NCBI GenBank assembly: GCA_934590325.1
Contig: CAKTOW010000002.1
Location: forward strand, 1 to 64,000
Length of the DNA stretch: 64,000 nucleotides
Direction: 5' to 3'
Origin: an uncultured Oscillospiraceae bacterium
GTDB lineage: Bacteria; Bacillota; Clostridia; Oscillospirales; Oscillospiraceae
Positions 32,440 through 40,056 of this stretch are shown here, piece after piece (within the stretch, counting starts at the first letter, position 1; each line of letters opens with the position of its first letter). The notes below the pieces were generated by a model. The model made no database searches. It was not told the origin of the DNA and was given only the letters and a program-made list of their open reading frames with translations. The position numbers and the translations under genes were made by a program.

Positions 32440-33638
32440 CAGTTGGCACCTCCGTTCTGCTTGTGGAGCTTCTTGATCTCCAGAGATTCTACGAATGCCT
32501 GTACGCGGGTGCGCAGCTGGCCGGAATTACCGTTGTTGTACAGACGGTCGATACTCAGCACCGGCCAGTCGTACTCGTCGTGCATGATGTGGCTCACCAG
32601 CGCGCGCTCGAAGCCCCAGTAGTCGCAGTACTTCATCTGCTCGTAGATGATGCCGTCGGCGTGGTACTCCCGGGCCAGGCGGTCAGCGGTCTCGCGCCGC
32701 TGCAGCACCTTCTCATCGGCGATATAGCGGGCGCACTCGGAATGCTGCATAATGTGCAGACAGAGCTGGGGCAGGGCGTCCTCATCGTCCGTCAGCTCGA
32801 TGATCTCCCGGCCGGGGGTGGAGCCGAAGCAGTACCGGTCGGACACCACCAGTGCGCCGCAGCCCTCGATGAGCTTGGTCAGCTGGGGGTCGTCGATCTC
32901 GCTGCCAACGATGGCCACGCGGGCGCGGAAGGCGGGCTTGGGATCAGGTTTGCGCTTTTTCAGTTCGGTTAGAGTCTCCCGCAGATAGGGGAGGATAAGA
33001 TACTTGGGACAGGTGAAGCTCACCAGGTTCAGTACATGGAACTCATAGCCGGTGATGACCGGGTTCTCCGCCTTGCGCATCTCGCCGATCTCGCTGATGA
33101 TGGAACAGACCTCGTTGTGCTCCTTCACCGCCTGACGGATAGCCGCGTCGGAGGTGTCCACACCGTACTTCTCCGTCAGGGGATCCAGCACCCGGCGGCG
33201 CATCTGCTTGACGTAGGAATTCAGCGTGTAGTCGGTGATCTTGTAGGGAATGTCGCAGTGTGTGACAAAGAAATTGGGCTTGTCATTCATCTGCAGGATC
33301 TCGAAATGCTCCATGGCGCGGTTCATCATGGAACAGGCGTCCACGCCCGCCAGCGCGTCCAGGAACTGGTAGCCGCCCTCCATGCCACGTTCCACCAGGG
33401 CGCGGGCATATTCACAGGTGTAGTTGGACATATAATACGTAGCGATGTCCAGCGAACCGGTGCGGGGGGCGCGGAGTCGGACGGAGAAGCAGCCCGGCAG
33501 GTTCAGCAGCGGCTCAGGCATGTGATAGCAGGTATAGCCAATGGCCAGCTTACCCTCCGCCTGCGCCTGCTTCACCAGATCGTTGTCGGCATTCTCCAGC
33601 AGGCTCTCGAAGTAGATCAGATGCTTCAGGTCTCTCAA
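32439..33638 (-). CDS. 2-hydroxyacyl-CoA dehydratase family protein, smaller subunit (module 3)
   Basis: 399 residues, full-length paralogue of 19367-20560 and 25839-27029 (MRDLKHLIYFESLLENADND, IGYTCYHMPEPLLNLPGC, VAIVGSEIDDPQL, KYCDYWGFER, TRVQAFVESLEIKK). The start is TTG at 33638 (GAGAGGTG 6-7 bp upstream); the TTG matches the initial Met of the paralogues. It stands second in a minus-strand operon of six genes. Confidence 0.84.
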   Translation of the reverse strand: MRDLKHLIYFESLLENADNDLVKQAQAEGKLAIGYTCYHMPEPLLNLPGCFSVRLRAPRTGSLDIATYYMSNYTCEYARALVERGMEGGYQFLDALAGVDACSMMNRAMEHFEILQMNDKPNFFVTHCDIPYKITDYTLNSYVKQMRRRVLDPLTEKYGVDTSDAAIRQAVKEHNEVCSIISEIGEMRKAENPVITGYEFHVLNLVSFTCPKYLILPYLRETLTELKKRKPDPKPAFRARVAIVGSEIDDPQLTKLIEGCGALVVSDRYCFGSTPGREIIELTDDEDALPQLCLHIMQHSECARYIADEKVLQRRETADRLAREYHADGIIYEQMKYCDYWGFERALVSHIMHDEYDWPVLSIDRLYNNGNSGQLRTRVQAFVESLEIKKLHKQNGGAN

Positions 33639-33669
33639 GAATTACACCTCTCTCCCATATAATTACAAA

Positions 33670-34434
33670 TTACAGAATTTCCAGCTTGGTCAGGGCTTCG
33701 CGTGCGCCGCGGATCACGGGGGCATCCTCCGGCAGGTCAAAAACACTGAGCCCCTGTATGTCATTGGCGGCGTGCTGTGGGTCGCTGCCGATGGTGGCCA
33801 GGATCTCCGTGCCGTTGATGTGTATGTAGGGGATCAGCGATGGGTCCGTGACCCGGTTGACGATGGCTCCGCAGCGGTCGTACATGACCAGCTCGTCGGC
33901 CACGCGCTTGATGGTGTCGATGACCTGGGTACCCTTGCGGCTGGGGTCGGTGATCAGCACCAGGTGGGTGACCTTCTCCATGACCCGCCGGTTGATCTGC
34001 TCAATGCCCGCCTCGCCGTCTATGACCACGTAGTCGAAGTCATTGGCCAGCAGGTTGATGACCTCCTTCAGATAGGCGTTGACCTTGCAGTAGCATCCGG
34101 CGGTCTCCGGCCGTCCAATGGCCAGGAAGGAGAACGCCCGCTCCTCCACCATGGTGTCGAAGATGCGGTAGCGCGCCTCGCTGAGCAGCTCGATGGCCTC
34201 GCGGGGTGCGCCGTCCTCTACGGAGGCGACGATGCTCTTGCGGATGTCGTCCAGGGTCTCCTTCACCTCCACGCCCAGGGCGGTGGACAGTCCCACGGCC
34301 GGGTCGGCGTCGATGGCCAGGATGCGCTTGTCGGGGTAGGTCTCCGCCAGCAGCCGCACGAAGGCGGATGATATGGAGGTCTTGCCCACGCCGCCCTTAC
34401 CGGCGACGGCGATGATCTTAGGGGAATGTGCCAA
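33670..34434 (-). CDS. CooC/AcsF-type nickel-insertion ATPase
   Basis: 254-residue P-loop ATPase of the MinD/CooC group. Walker A with signature lysine GKGGVGKT (12-19), DADP (42-45), and the CxC pair Cys114-Cys116 (AGCYCKVN) that binds nickel in CooC and AcsF, followed by DGEAGIEQINRR. CooC loads Ni into CO dehydrogenase, AcsF into acetyl-CoA synthase; here it heads a 2-HACD operon with an ACS-like protein. First gene behind its own promoter. The nickel role is inferred from the motif. Confidence 0.85.
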   Translation of the reverse strand: MAHSPKIIAVAGKGGVGKTSISSAFVRLLAETYPDKRILAIDADPAVGLSTALGVEVKETLDDIRKSIVASVEDGAPREAIELLSEARYRIFDTMVEERAFSFLAIGRPETAGCYCKVNAYLKEVINLLANDFDYVVIDGEAGIEQINRRVMEKVTHLVLITDPSRKGTQVIDTIKRVADELVMYDRCGAIVNRVTDPSLIPYIHINGTEILATIGSDPQHAANDIQGLSVFDLPEDAPVIRGAREALTKLEIL

Positions 34435-34556
34435 CGGGTCTCACATCCTTTTCAGTGGAGTCTGCGGCGCCTTTCCGGCACGCCATGAATAAATGAAATG
34501 GCGGTTATGCCACAAAAACGCGCAATATTGTGCAGCTTTGTTAAATTCCTAACATC

Positions 34557-34585
34557 ATACTACCATAAATTCGGGCAAATTGCAA
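34557..34585 (-). promoter_or_regulatory. Promoter of 2-HACD module 3 operon
   Basis: Minus-strand TTGCAA (34580-34585), 17-bp spacer, TAGTAT (34557-34562) with extended TGG; a 122-nt leader. The remaining 34435-34762 gap holds only this and the divergent promoter. Confidence 0.65.
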
Positions 34586-34687
34586 CGAAAGTTTCGCGGT
34601 TTTGCAGCATTTTTTGGTTGATTTGCAAGGGAGCGCGGTGGAAAGGGAGGGGTGCGCTCTTTGCGGCGATTTTAACGGATTGCCCCT

Positions 34688-34721
34688 TTGACGTAGTGTG
34701 CATACCGTGGTATAATACCAC
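34688..34721 (+). promoter_or_regulatory. Promoter of the nucleoside kinase operon with dyad over the -10
   Basis: TTGACG (34688-34693), 17-bp spacer, TATAAT (34711-34716) with extended TGG. GTGGTAT-A-ATACCAC (34707-34721) is a perfect 7-bp inverted repeat centred in the -10, a possible operator. Confidence 0.78.
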
Positions 34722-34762
34722 TTGATATTTCAGTGACTTTTCCTCTTGAAAGGAGAGGCAAT

Positions 34763-35689
34763 ATGCGTATAATCGACTTGGAGACTATCAACCAGGCCAT
34801 GAACAACGAGACACAGTTCGTCCTGCGCTGCGAGGAGGTATTCCACGACAAGGTGTCCTCCGCCGCGTCGGCTATCCTGTCCGGCGGACGCGAGCGGCGC
34901 ATCGTGGCGCTGACCGGGCCCTCCGGCAGCGGCAAGACCACCACCGCCATGCGCCTGCAGGATTATCTGGAAAATCTGGGCGTGAAGGTGTGCCTGCTGA
35001 GCATGGACAACTTCTTTCTGCCCCTGGACCAGCGTCCGCCGGAGGCCACGGACTGGGAGTCCCCCTACTGCGTCAACGTGGACCTGCTGGTGAGCTGCAT
35101 CGGCCGTCTGCTGGACGGTGAGCAGGTGGACATCCCCTGGTACGACTTCAAGACCGGTACCACCGGCGGCTATAAGCCCATGCAGGGCGACAAGGACTGC
35201 ATCGTCATCGCCGAGGGCATCCACATGCTGAACCCGCTGATCTTCGACAAGATACGCGGTGCGGCCACCGGCGTGTACGTGGCGCCCCGTACCCGCATCC
35301 TCACCAATAAGGACAGGGTGGTGCGGCCGGAGCAGCTGCGCGTGGCGCGGCGGCTCATCCGGGACTACAACACCCGCGGCCACAGCCTGCGCGAGACCGT
35401 GGAGCGCGCCGAGAGCGTCAACGCCGGCGAGGTGAACTATATCCGCCCCTACAAGAACAACGCCGCCGTGCACATCGACTCCTTCCACGACTACGAACTG
35501 TGCATCCTGGCCAAGTACCTGGGCAACATCCCCAACTTCCGTGAGGAGCTGACCCCGGAGTATATGCGGGAGCACGATCTCACCGACCTGGTGGATGTGG
35601 TGGAGAGCGTACCCCCGCTGCACACGACCTATGTGCCGCTGAATTCCATCGTCCGCGAATTCGTGGGCGGCAGCTGCTATGAATATTGA
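34763..35689 (+). CDS. Nucleoside (uridine-like) kinase
   Basis: 308 residues, phosphoribulokinase/uridine kinase family. Walker A GPSGSGKTTTAM (about 53-64), DNFFLP (about 80-85), IAEGIHMLNP (about 157-166) and a C-terminal extension. Likely phosphorylates uridine, cytidine or a related small molecule. ATG at 34763 is chosen because AAAGGAGAG is 7 bp upstream. First gene of a three-gene operon. A distinct subgroup from Udk, so the substrate is open. Confidence 0.8.
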   Translation: MRIIDLETINQAMNNETQFVLRCEEVFHDKVSSAASAILSGGRERRIVALTGPSGSGKTTTAMRLQDYLENLGVKVCLLSMDNFFLPLDQRPPEATDWESPYCVNVDLLVSCIGRLLDGEQVDIPWYDFKTGTTGGYKPMQGDKDCIVIAEGIHMLNPLIFDKIRGAATGVYVAPRTRILTNKDRVVRPEQLRVARRLIRDYNTRGHSLRETVERAESVNAGEVNYIRPYKNNAAVHIDSFHDYELCILAKYLGNIPNFREELTPEYMREHDLTDLVDVVESVPPLHTTYVPLNSIVREFVGGSCYEY

Positions 35690-35712
35690 GCGAATAAGGG
35701 AGGTATTCCACT

Positions 35713-36336
35713 ATGAGCAGGATCATTACCATCAGCCGTGAGTTTGGCTCCGGCGGCCGTGAGCTGGGCAAGCGTCTGGCCGAGGCACTGGGCATCCCGT
35801 GCTACGACCACGAGATCATCGAGATGATCGCCAAGGAGAACGGCTTCAACGAGGACTACGTGGCCAACGTGGCGGAAAAGAGCATCGAGGCCGCCTATCC
35901 TCTGACCATCGGCCACCGCTTCGGCATGCAGCCCTATCAGATCATGGAGCAGCCCATCCGCGTGGCGGTGGCGCAGCGTCAGATCATCGAGAATTTTGCC
36001 AAGCAGGGCGACTGCGTCATCGTTGGCCGCGCCGCCGACGTGATACTCAAGGACTATGACCCGCTGAATATCTTCGTCTACGCGGACAAGGAGTCCAAGG
36101 TGGAACGCTGCCAGCGACGCGCACCGGAGGGCGAGCACCTGACCGCCAAGGAGATCGAGAGCCGCATGAAGCAGATCGACCGCCAGCGCGCCCAGCACCA
36201 CCAGATGTACAGCGATACCAAGTGGGGCGACAAGGGCTCCTACGACCTGTGCATCAACACCACCAAGCGGTTTGTCAAGGACATCGTCCCCGCCATCGCC
36301 AAGTTCTGCGAGGACTGGTTCAACAGCCACGGTTAA
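35713..36336 (+). CDS. Cytidylate kinase-like family protein
   Basis: 207 residues of the Cmk2/cytidylate-kinase-like family. Start SRIITISREFGSGGRELGKRLAE with P-loop GSGGRELGK, then CVIVGRAADVIL and KWGDKGSYDLCINTTK near the end. It probably phosphorylates a nucleotide or serves as a regulatory NMP-kinase-like protein. 23 bp after the nucleoside kinase with GGGAGG before the ATG. Confidence 0.85.
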   Translation: MSRIITISREFGSGGRELGKRLAEALGIPCYDHEIIEMIAKENGFNEDYVANVAEKSIEAAYPLTIGHRFGMQPYQIMEQPIRVAVAQRQIIENFAKQGDCVIVGRAADVILKDYDPLNIFVYADKESKVERCQRRAPEGEHLTAKEIESRMKQIDRQRAQHHQMYSDTKWGDKGSYDLCINTTKRFVKDIVPAIAKFCEDWFNSHG

Positions 36337-36382
36337 TGGAGGCGGCGCACCGCGCCCGTTCCAAAGCACGAAGGAGGACCGT

Positions 36383-36580
36383 ATGAAGGTACGTCTCAAC
36401 GAGGATGCCGAGGTCGTCAAGACCGTCCGCGAGGGTCTGGAGCGCACAGGGGGCTACTGCCCCTGCCGCCTTGCCCGGACGGAGGAGAACAAGTGTATGT
36501 GCCGGGAGTTCCGCCAGCAGATCGCCGACCCGGACTTCGAGGGCTACTGCCACTGCCGGCTGTACTACAAGGAGAAATAA
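36383..36580 (+). CDS. Ferredoxin:thioredoxin reductase catalytic-chain-like protein
   Basis: 65 residues. The motifs CPC (GGYCPCRL, about 24-26), CMC (about 40-42) and CHC (YCHCRLYY, about 57-59) match the Fe-S/disulfide core of the FTR catalytic subunit, which reduces thioredoxins with electrons from ferredoxin. AAGGAGG is 7 bp before the ATG. Third gene of the kinase operon. A variable chain is not present here. Confidence 0.85.
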   Translation: MKVRLNEDAEVVKTVREGLERTGGYCPCRLARTEENKCMCREFRQQIADPDFEGYCHCRLYYKEK

Positions 36581-36607
36581 AAAAACGGGCTTTCAGCCCG
36601 TTTTTTT
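36579..36607. terminator. Bidirectional terminator
   Basis: CGGGCT/AGCCCG stem with loop TTC, flanked by A7 and T7 so that it serves both the FTR-like gene and the convergent lspA-like gene. Confidence 0.9.
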
Positions 36608-37055
36608 ATTTCTTCCACAGCTCCTTCAGCAGTCCGATGACCGTCAGCACCACGCCGCCGATGAGCATGAAGTCCGCAAGGTTCCATACCAGCGAGCGCT
36701 TTTTGACTCTTCGGTGGGGGAACTGGAGATAGTCCGTCACGCTGCCGCGCCGCAGGCGATCCCACTGGTTGCTGATGCCGCCCAGCAGCACCGCCGCGAT
36801 ACCCAGCTGGGCGGTGAAGGCGCGCTTGCACAGCTGCGGCAGCAGGCACACCGCCGCCAGCAGCCATACGCCCAGCGGCAGCCAGCGCAGCAGCTTCTCG
36901 TGCTTTTGCCCCAGACCGAGGAAGAACCCGCGGTTCTCCAGATGGGTCAGGCGCAGATATTTGCTCTCGAATTTCAGCTTTCCCGTGCGGGAGAGATACT
37001 TGAGCACCCGGTCGACGGCAAGCAGTACCGCCGCTGCGGCAATGGCGATATACAT
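36606..37055 (-). CDS. Signal peptidase II-like protein
   Basis: 149 residues, four hydrophobic segments. Lipoprotein signal peptidase landmarks: AVDRVLKYL (about 13-21), ENRGFFLGLG (about 40-49), GGISNQWDRLRRGSVTDYL (about 92-110, catalytic Asp in VTD) and WNLADFMLIGG (about 123-133, second Asp). It differs from classical LspA at several positions (NRGFFL instead of NxGAAF), so it is a divergent paralogue or a specialised enzyme. GAAGGAGG precedes the ATG. 6 bp after the rhomboid gene. Confidence 0.8.
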   Translation of the reverse strand: MYIAIAAAAVLLAVDRVLKYLSRTGKLKFESKYLRLTHLENRGFFLGLGQKHEKLLRWLPLGVWLLAAVCLLPQLCKRAFTAQLGIAAVLLGGISNQWDRLRRGSVTDYLQFPHRRVKKRSLVWNLADFMLIGGVVLTVIGLLKELWKK

Positions 37056-37061
37056 GGGCGT

Positions 37062-37631
37062 TTACCTCCTTCCCCGGCGCACGGTGAACCCGAACACCAG
37101 ACCGCACACGCCGCCCACGATATGGGCGATCTGGGATATGTTGTCCCGCTGAAACAGTCCGTCCACGATCTCGCCGCCCAGATAGAAGATGACCACCAGG
37201 ATCAGCGTCACGGGGATCTCGCCCTTCCGTGCGGCAGTGAAGGAGGACAGCACGATCATCATGAACACCACGCCGCTGGCACCCAGCAGCGCCGAGCCGG
37301 GGAAAAAGATGAACTGCACCAGTCCCGTGACCAGCGCCGTCAGCGCGATCATCCACACTATGGTGCCGCTGCTGTATTTTTCCTCCAGCCCCGGCCCCAC
37401 CAGCAGCAGGAGCAGCATATTGCCCATGTAGTGGTCGTAGCCGGAATGTCCCAGCACGTGCCCGAAGAACCGCACGTAGGTCAGCGGGTCGGCGAGGGAC
37501 GAGCGGTAGACGGAAAAATACTGTGTGGTGGTCATGCCGTTCGTCCAGTTTCCCAGCAGCAGGGCGATAAGACTCAGCAGGGCAAAGGTCAGTATCACAG
37601 GCGCATTAAAGCGGATGACTATTTTCTTCAA
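37062..37631 (-). CDS. Rhomboid family intramembrane serine protease
   Basis: 189 residues, six membrane helices. The catalytic serine is in GASGVVF (about 117-123) and the catalytic histidine in AHIVGGVCG (about 168-176). Cleaves membrane protein substrates; target unknown. The start codon is TTG at 37631 with AGAGGT 7 bp upstream. Forms a two-gene membrane-protease unit with the lspA-like gene. Confidence 0.88.
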   Translation of the reverse strand: MKKIVIRFNAPVILTFALLSLIALLLGNWTNGMTTTQYFSVYRSSLADPLTYVRFFGHVLGHSGYDHYMGNMLLLLLVGPGLEEKYSSGTIVWMIALTALVTGLVQFIFFPGSALLGASGVVFMMIVLSSFTAARKGEIPVTLILVVIFYLGGEIVDGLFQRDNISQIAHIVGGVCGLVFGFTVRRGRR

Positions 37632-37643
37632 AAGTTCTACCTC

Positions 37644-37672
37644 TTTTCAAATACGATTAAAAGGAGTATACT
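37644..37672 (+). promoter_or_regulatory. Probable promoter of the phosphatase gene
   Basis: TTTTCA (37644-37649), 17-bp spacer, TATACT (37667-37672). Confidence 0.45.
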
Positions 37673-37711
37673 ATATTATTCCAAAAAATTCAACCAAGGA
37701 GGATGACCGTT

Positions 37712-38782
37712 GTGAAAAAATGGGTGAGGGTGCTGCTGTGCGTGGCGCTGGCGGCGCTGCTGGTGGTGGGCGGCTATGTGGCCTATGTTTTCATTGATTA
37801 CCACCGCATCGGGGATATGCCCCTGACGCCGGTGCAGTCCGCGGACGCGGCGGCCGCGGCACAGGCGGACACGCCCTATACCGTGGTGTCCTGGAATATC
37901 GGCTTTGGCGCCTACGAGGACGACTACGGCTTTTTTATGGACGGCGGCACCCAGTCCCGCGCGTGGAGCAAGGAGCGCCTGACGGCCAATATGGACGCCA
38001 TTGCGGCGTTCCTCAAGGCGCAGGAGGCGGACTTCTGCTTTGTCCAGGAGGTGGACACGGATTCCACCCGCAGCTATCACGTGGACGAGCGTGAGCCCCT
38101 GTACGCTGCCCTCTTTGACAAGAGCAGCGTGTTCTGCCAGAACTACGACTCCCCCTACCTCATGTACCCGGTGACGAAGCCCCACGGCGCGTCCCAGTCC
38201 GGACTGCTGACGTTCTCCGCGGCGCAGATCAGCGACGCCCGCCGGGTGGAGCTGCCGGTGGAGAGCGGCTTTATGAAGATACTGGACCTGGACAGGTGCT
38301 ATTCCGTCAGCCGTGTACCGGTGGAAGGGGGTAAAGAGCTTGTGCTTTACAACCTGCACCTTTCGGCGTATACCAGCGACGGCACTATTGCCACGGAGCA
38401 GCTGACGCTGCTGCTGGCGGATATGCAGGCGGAATACGAAAAGGGCAACTGGTGCGTGGCCGGCGGCGACTTCAACAAGGACCTTTTGGGGGATTCCTCC
38501 GTGTACTTCGGCGCGTCGGATCAGGAGTACTCCTGGGCGCAGCCCATCCCGGAGGGGACCTTCGACGACTTTGATGTACGCCTGGTGGCCCCGCTGGACA
38601 AGAGTGACCCGGTTCCCAGCTGCCGTAATGCCGATGGTGCGTACCACGAGGGGCAGTACGTTCTGACGGTGGACGGCTTCATGGTCACGCCCAACGTGAC
38701 GGTGGAGTCCTCCGCGGTGCTGGACACGCAGTTCACATACTCCGACCACAACCCGGTAGAGATGACGTTCACCCTGCAATAA
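37712..38782 (+). CDS. Endonuclease/exonuclease/phosphatase family protein, membrane-anchored
   Basis: 356 residues. An uncleaved signal anchor (VRVLLCVALAALLVVGGYVAYVF) is followed by an EEP domain: VVSWNIGFG (about 58-66), FVQEVD (about 110-115), YNLHLSAY, GGDFNKDL and the catalytic C-terminal SDHNPVEM. Probably an extracellular phosphodiesterase or phosphatase. I set the start at GTG 37712, because AAGGAGG directly abuts the ATG at 37703 but lies 9 bp from this GTG. Single-gene unit. Confidence 0.85.
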   Translation: MKKWVRVLLCVALAALLVVGGYVAYVFIDYHRIGDMPLTPVQSADAAAAAQADTPYTVVSWNIGFGAYEDDYGFFMDGGTQSRAWSKERLTANMDAIAAFLKAQEADFCFVQEVDTDSTRSYHVDEREPLYAALFDKSSVFCQNYDSPYLMYPVTKPHGASQSGLLTFSAAQISDARRVELPVESGFMKILDLDRCYSVSRVPVEGGKELVLYNLHLSAYTSDGTIATEQLTLLLADMQAEYEKGNWCVAGGDFNKDLLGDSSVYFGASDQEYSWAQPIPEGTFDDFDVRLVAPLDKSDPVPSCRNADGAYHEGQYVLTVDGFMVTPNVTVESSAVLDTQFTYSDHNPVEMTFTLQ

Positions 38783-38783
38783 G

Positions 38784-38817
38784 AAAAAAAGGACCGCCTG
38801 CAGGCGGTCCTTTTTTT
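38784..38817. terminator. Bidirectional terminator
   Basis: Perfect 34-bp palindrome: A7-GGACCGCCTG / CAGGCGGTCC-T7. It serves the phosphatase gene and the convergent lipoprotein gene. Confidence 0.93.
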
Positions 38818-38819
38818 GC

Positions 38820-39884
38820 TCACTCCACATCCCAGCCGAAGATGCCGCAGGCCAGCCAGTACTGCTGTATCTCCTCCGGCCATTGGTCGAAGGACATCCA
38901 CTCCGCCATGGCGGCCCAGGTCTCCTCGGTCAGGCTCTCGCCGTTCTCCTGCAGGGAGAAGGTGTAGAACATACCGTCATAATGGCACAGATTGCCGCGC
39001 AGATCGGCCTCCACCGTCATGCTGCTGCCATCGCTGTACCGGAAGGTCAGCTGCGCGTCCAGATAGTAGGTCTTGACGCGCTCGCCCAGGCGCCGGGGGT
39101 ATTCCAGCAGCTTCGCCATCGCGCTCACCGTATCGCTGTCATCGATGCGGAAGGTGTAAAAGCCGCTCTCGTCCGCCTTGCCCAGCTGCACGTCGATGGC
39201 GGTCAGCCCCTCCTGGGGCAGCAGCGCCGAGCCGTCGGGCCGCCCGTACATGTCCACCGTATAGTCGTCCATCCCCGTGTACACGCGGTAGCCCTCCTCA
39301 CTGTCCCAGCCGGCGCCGAAGGAGTGGAAGAAGCTGTTATACCCGTTCTTTGACCCGCACAGGGTCAGCGTCAGGCAGGGCGGCGTGTTTTCGCCGTGGG
39401 TGTAGAAGGCCAGGCAGTAGGTGTCGTCCGCCAGCGTGGTCTCCCAGCGGTAGGTCTCCAGCATATCCGGGGACAGGGCCCGGTTTTCCGGTGCGGGCAG
39501 CGCGGTCAGGGCGTCGTACAGAACGCCCGGTTCCAGCTCCATCAGCGCGGCGGCCAGCTCCGTCTGCTTCTGCCAGTCCTCCCAGCGGAAAGTGCTGTCC
39601 TCCATGCCGTTGCCCTGGGAGATCATGGACAGGAACGGCGTATTGTACTGCTCATAGCTGTATATGTCCAGCGCCTTGGCGCCGCCGTAGGCCGGGTCGG
39701 TGAAGGAGCAAATCTGCGCGTCTGCGCTGTCCGCCTGTGTGAAGCTGAAACCCGCGTCCGCCACGGCCTGGGCGGCATCCTCCACCGTCAGGGGGAAGCG
39801 GCGCTGGGGATCGGCCGCCTTGGTGCCGCAGCCCGCCAACAGCAGCAGCGCCAGCAGCGCTGCGAAAATACCGGATCGTTTCAT
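38820..39884 (-). CDS. Uncharacterised lipoprotein
   Basis: 354 residues. The signal peptide has lipobox LLAG-C (Cys19 in LLLLAGCGTKA). The mature protein is soluble, rich in Tyr, Asp and Glu, with no known catalytic motif; ITAIDVQLGKADESGFYTF-like and YYLDAQLTFRYSDG segments suggest a beta-rich fold. The start at 39884 has CGGAGG 9 bp upstream; the longer frame lacks a signal peptide at its start. Similar opening (FPLTVEDA) to the lipoprotein at 5396-6019. Function unknown. Confidence 0.8.
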   Translation of the reverse strand: MKRSGIFAALLALLLLAGCGTKAADPQRRFPLTVEDAAQAVADAGFSFTQADSADAQICSFTDPAYGGAKALDIYSYEQYNTPFLSMISQGNGMEDSTFRWEDWQKQTELAAALMELEPGVLYDALTALPAPENRALSPDMLETYRWETTLADDTYCLAFYTHGENTPPCLTLTLCGSKNGYNSFFHSFGAGWDSEEGYRVYTGMDDYTVDMYGRPDGSALLPQEGLTAIDVQLGKADESGFYTFRIDDSDTVSAMAKLLEYPRRLGERVKTYYLDAQLTFRYSDGSSMTVEADLRGNLCHYDGMFYTFSLQENGESLTEETWAAMAEWMSFDQWPEEIQQYWLACGIFGWDVE

Positions 39885-39915
39885 GGTGATACCTCCGTTC
39901 TCGCCGGTTTTTTCC

Positions 39916-39944
39916 ATCCTACCATACCCCGCGCGGCGGGCGCA
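39916..39944 (-). promoter_or_regulatory. Possible promoter of the lipoprotein gene
   Basis: Minus strand: TAGGAT (39916-39921) with extended TGG, and TTGCGC about 18 bp upstream. Weak. Confidence 0.3.
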
Positions 39945-40023
39945 AGAACATTCCGGACACAAATGGTTACAGAAAGCGGGGCAAACAGTTACAGAAAATG
40001 ACAGTATCACCGGAAATGGACAG

Positions 40024-40053
40024 AAAAAAGAACGCCCGCGGGGGCGTTCTTTT
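40024..40053 (-). terminator. Terminator of the PadR/DUF2812 operon
   Basis: GAACGCCC/GGGCGTTC stem (40030-40037, 40042-40049), 4-nt loop, followed on the minus strand by a run of T. Confidence 0.85.
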
Positions 40054-40056
40054 CAC

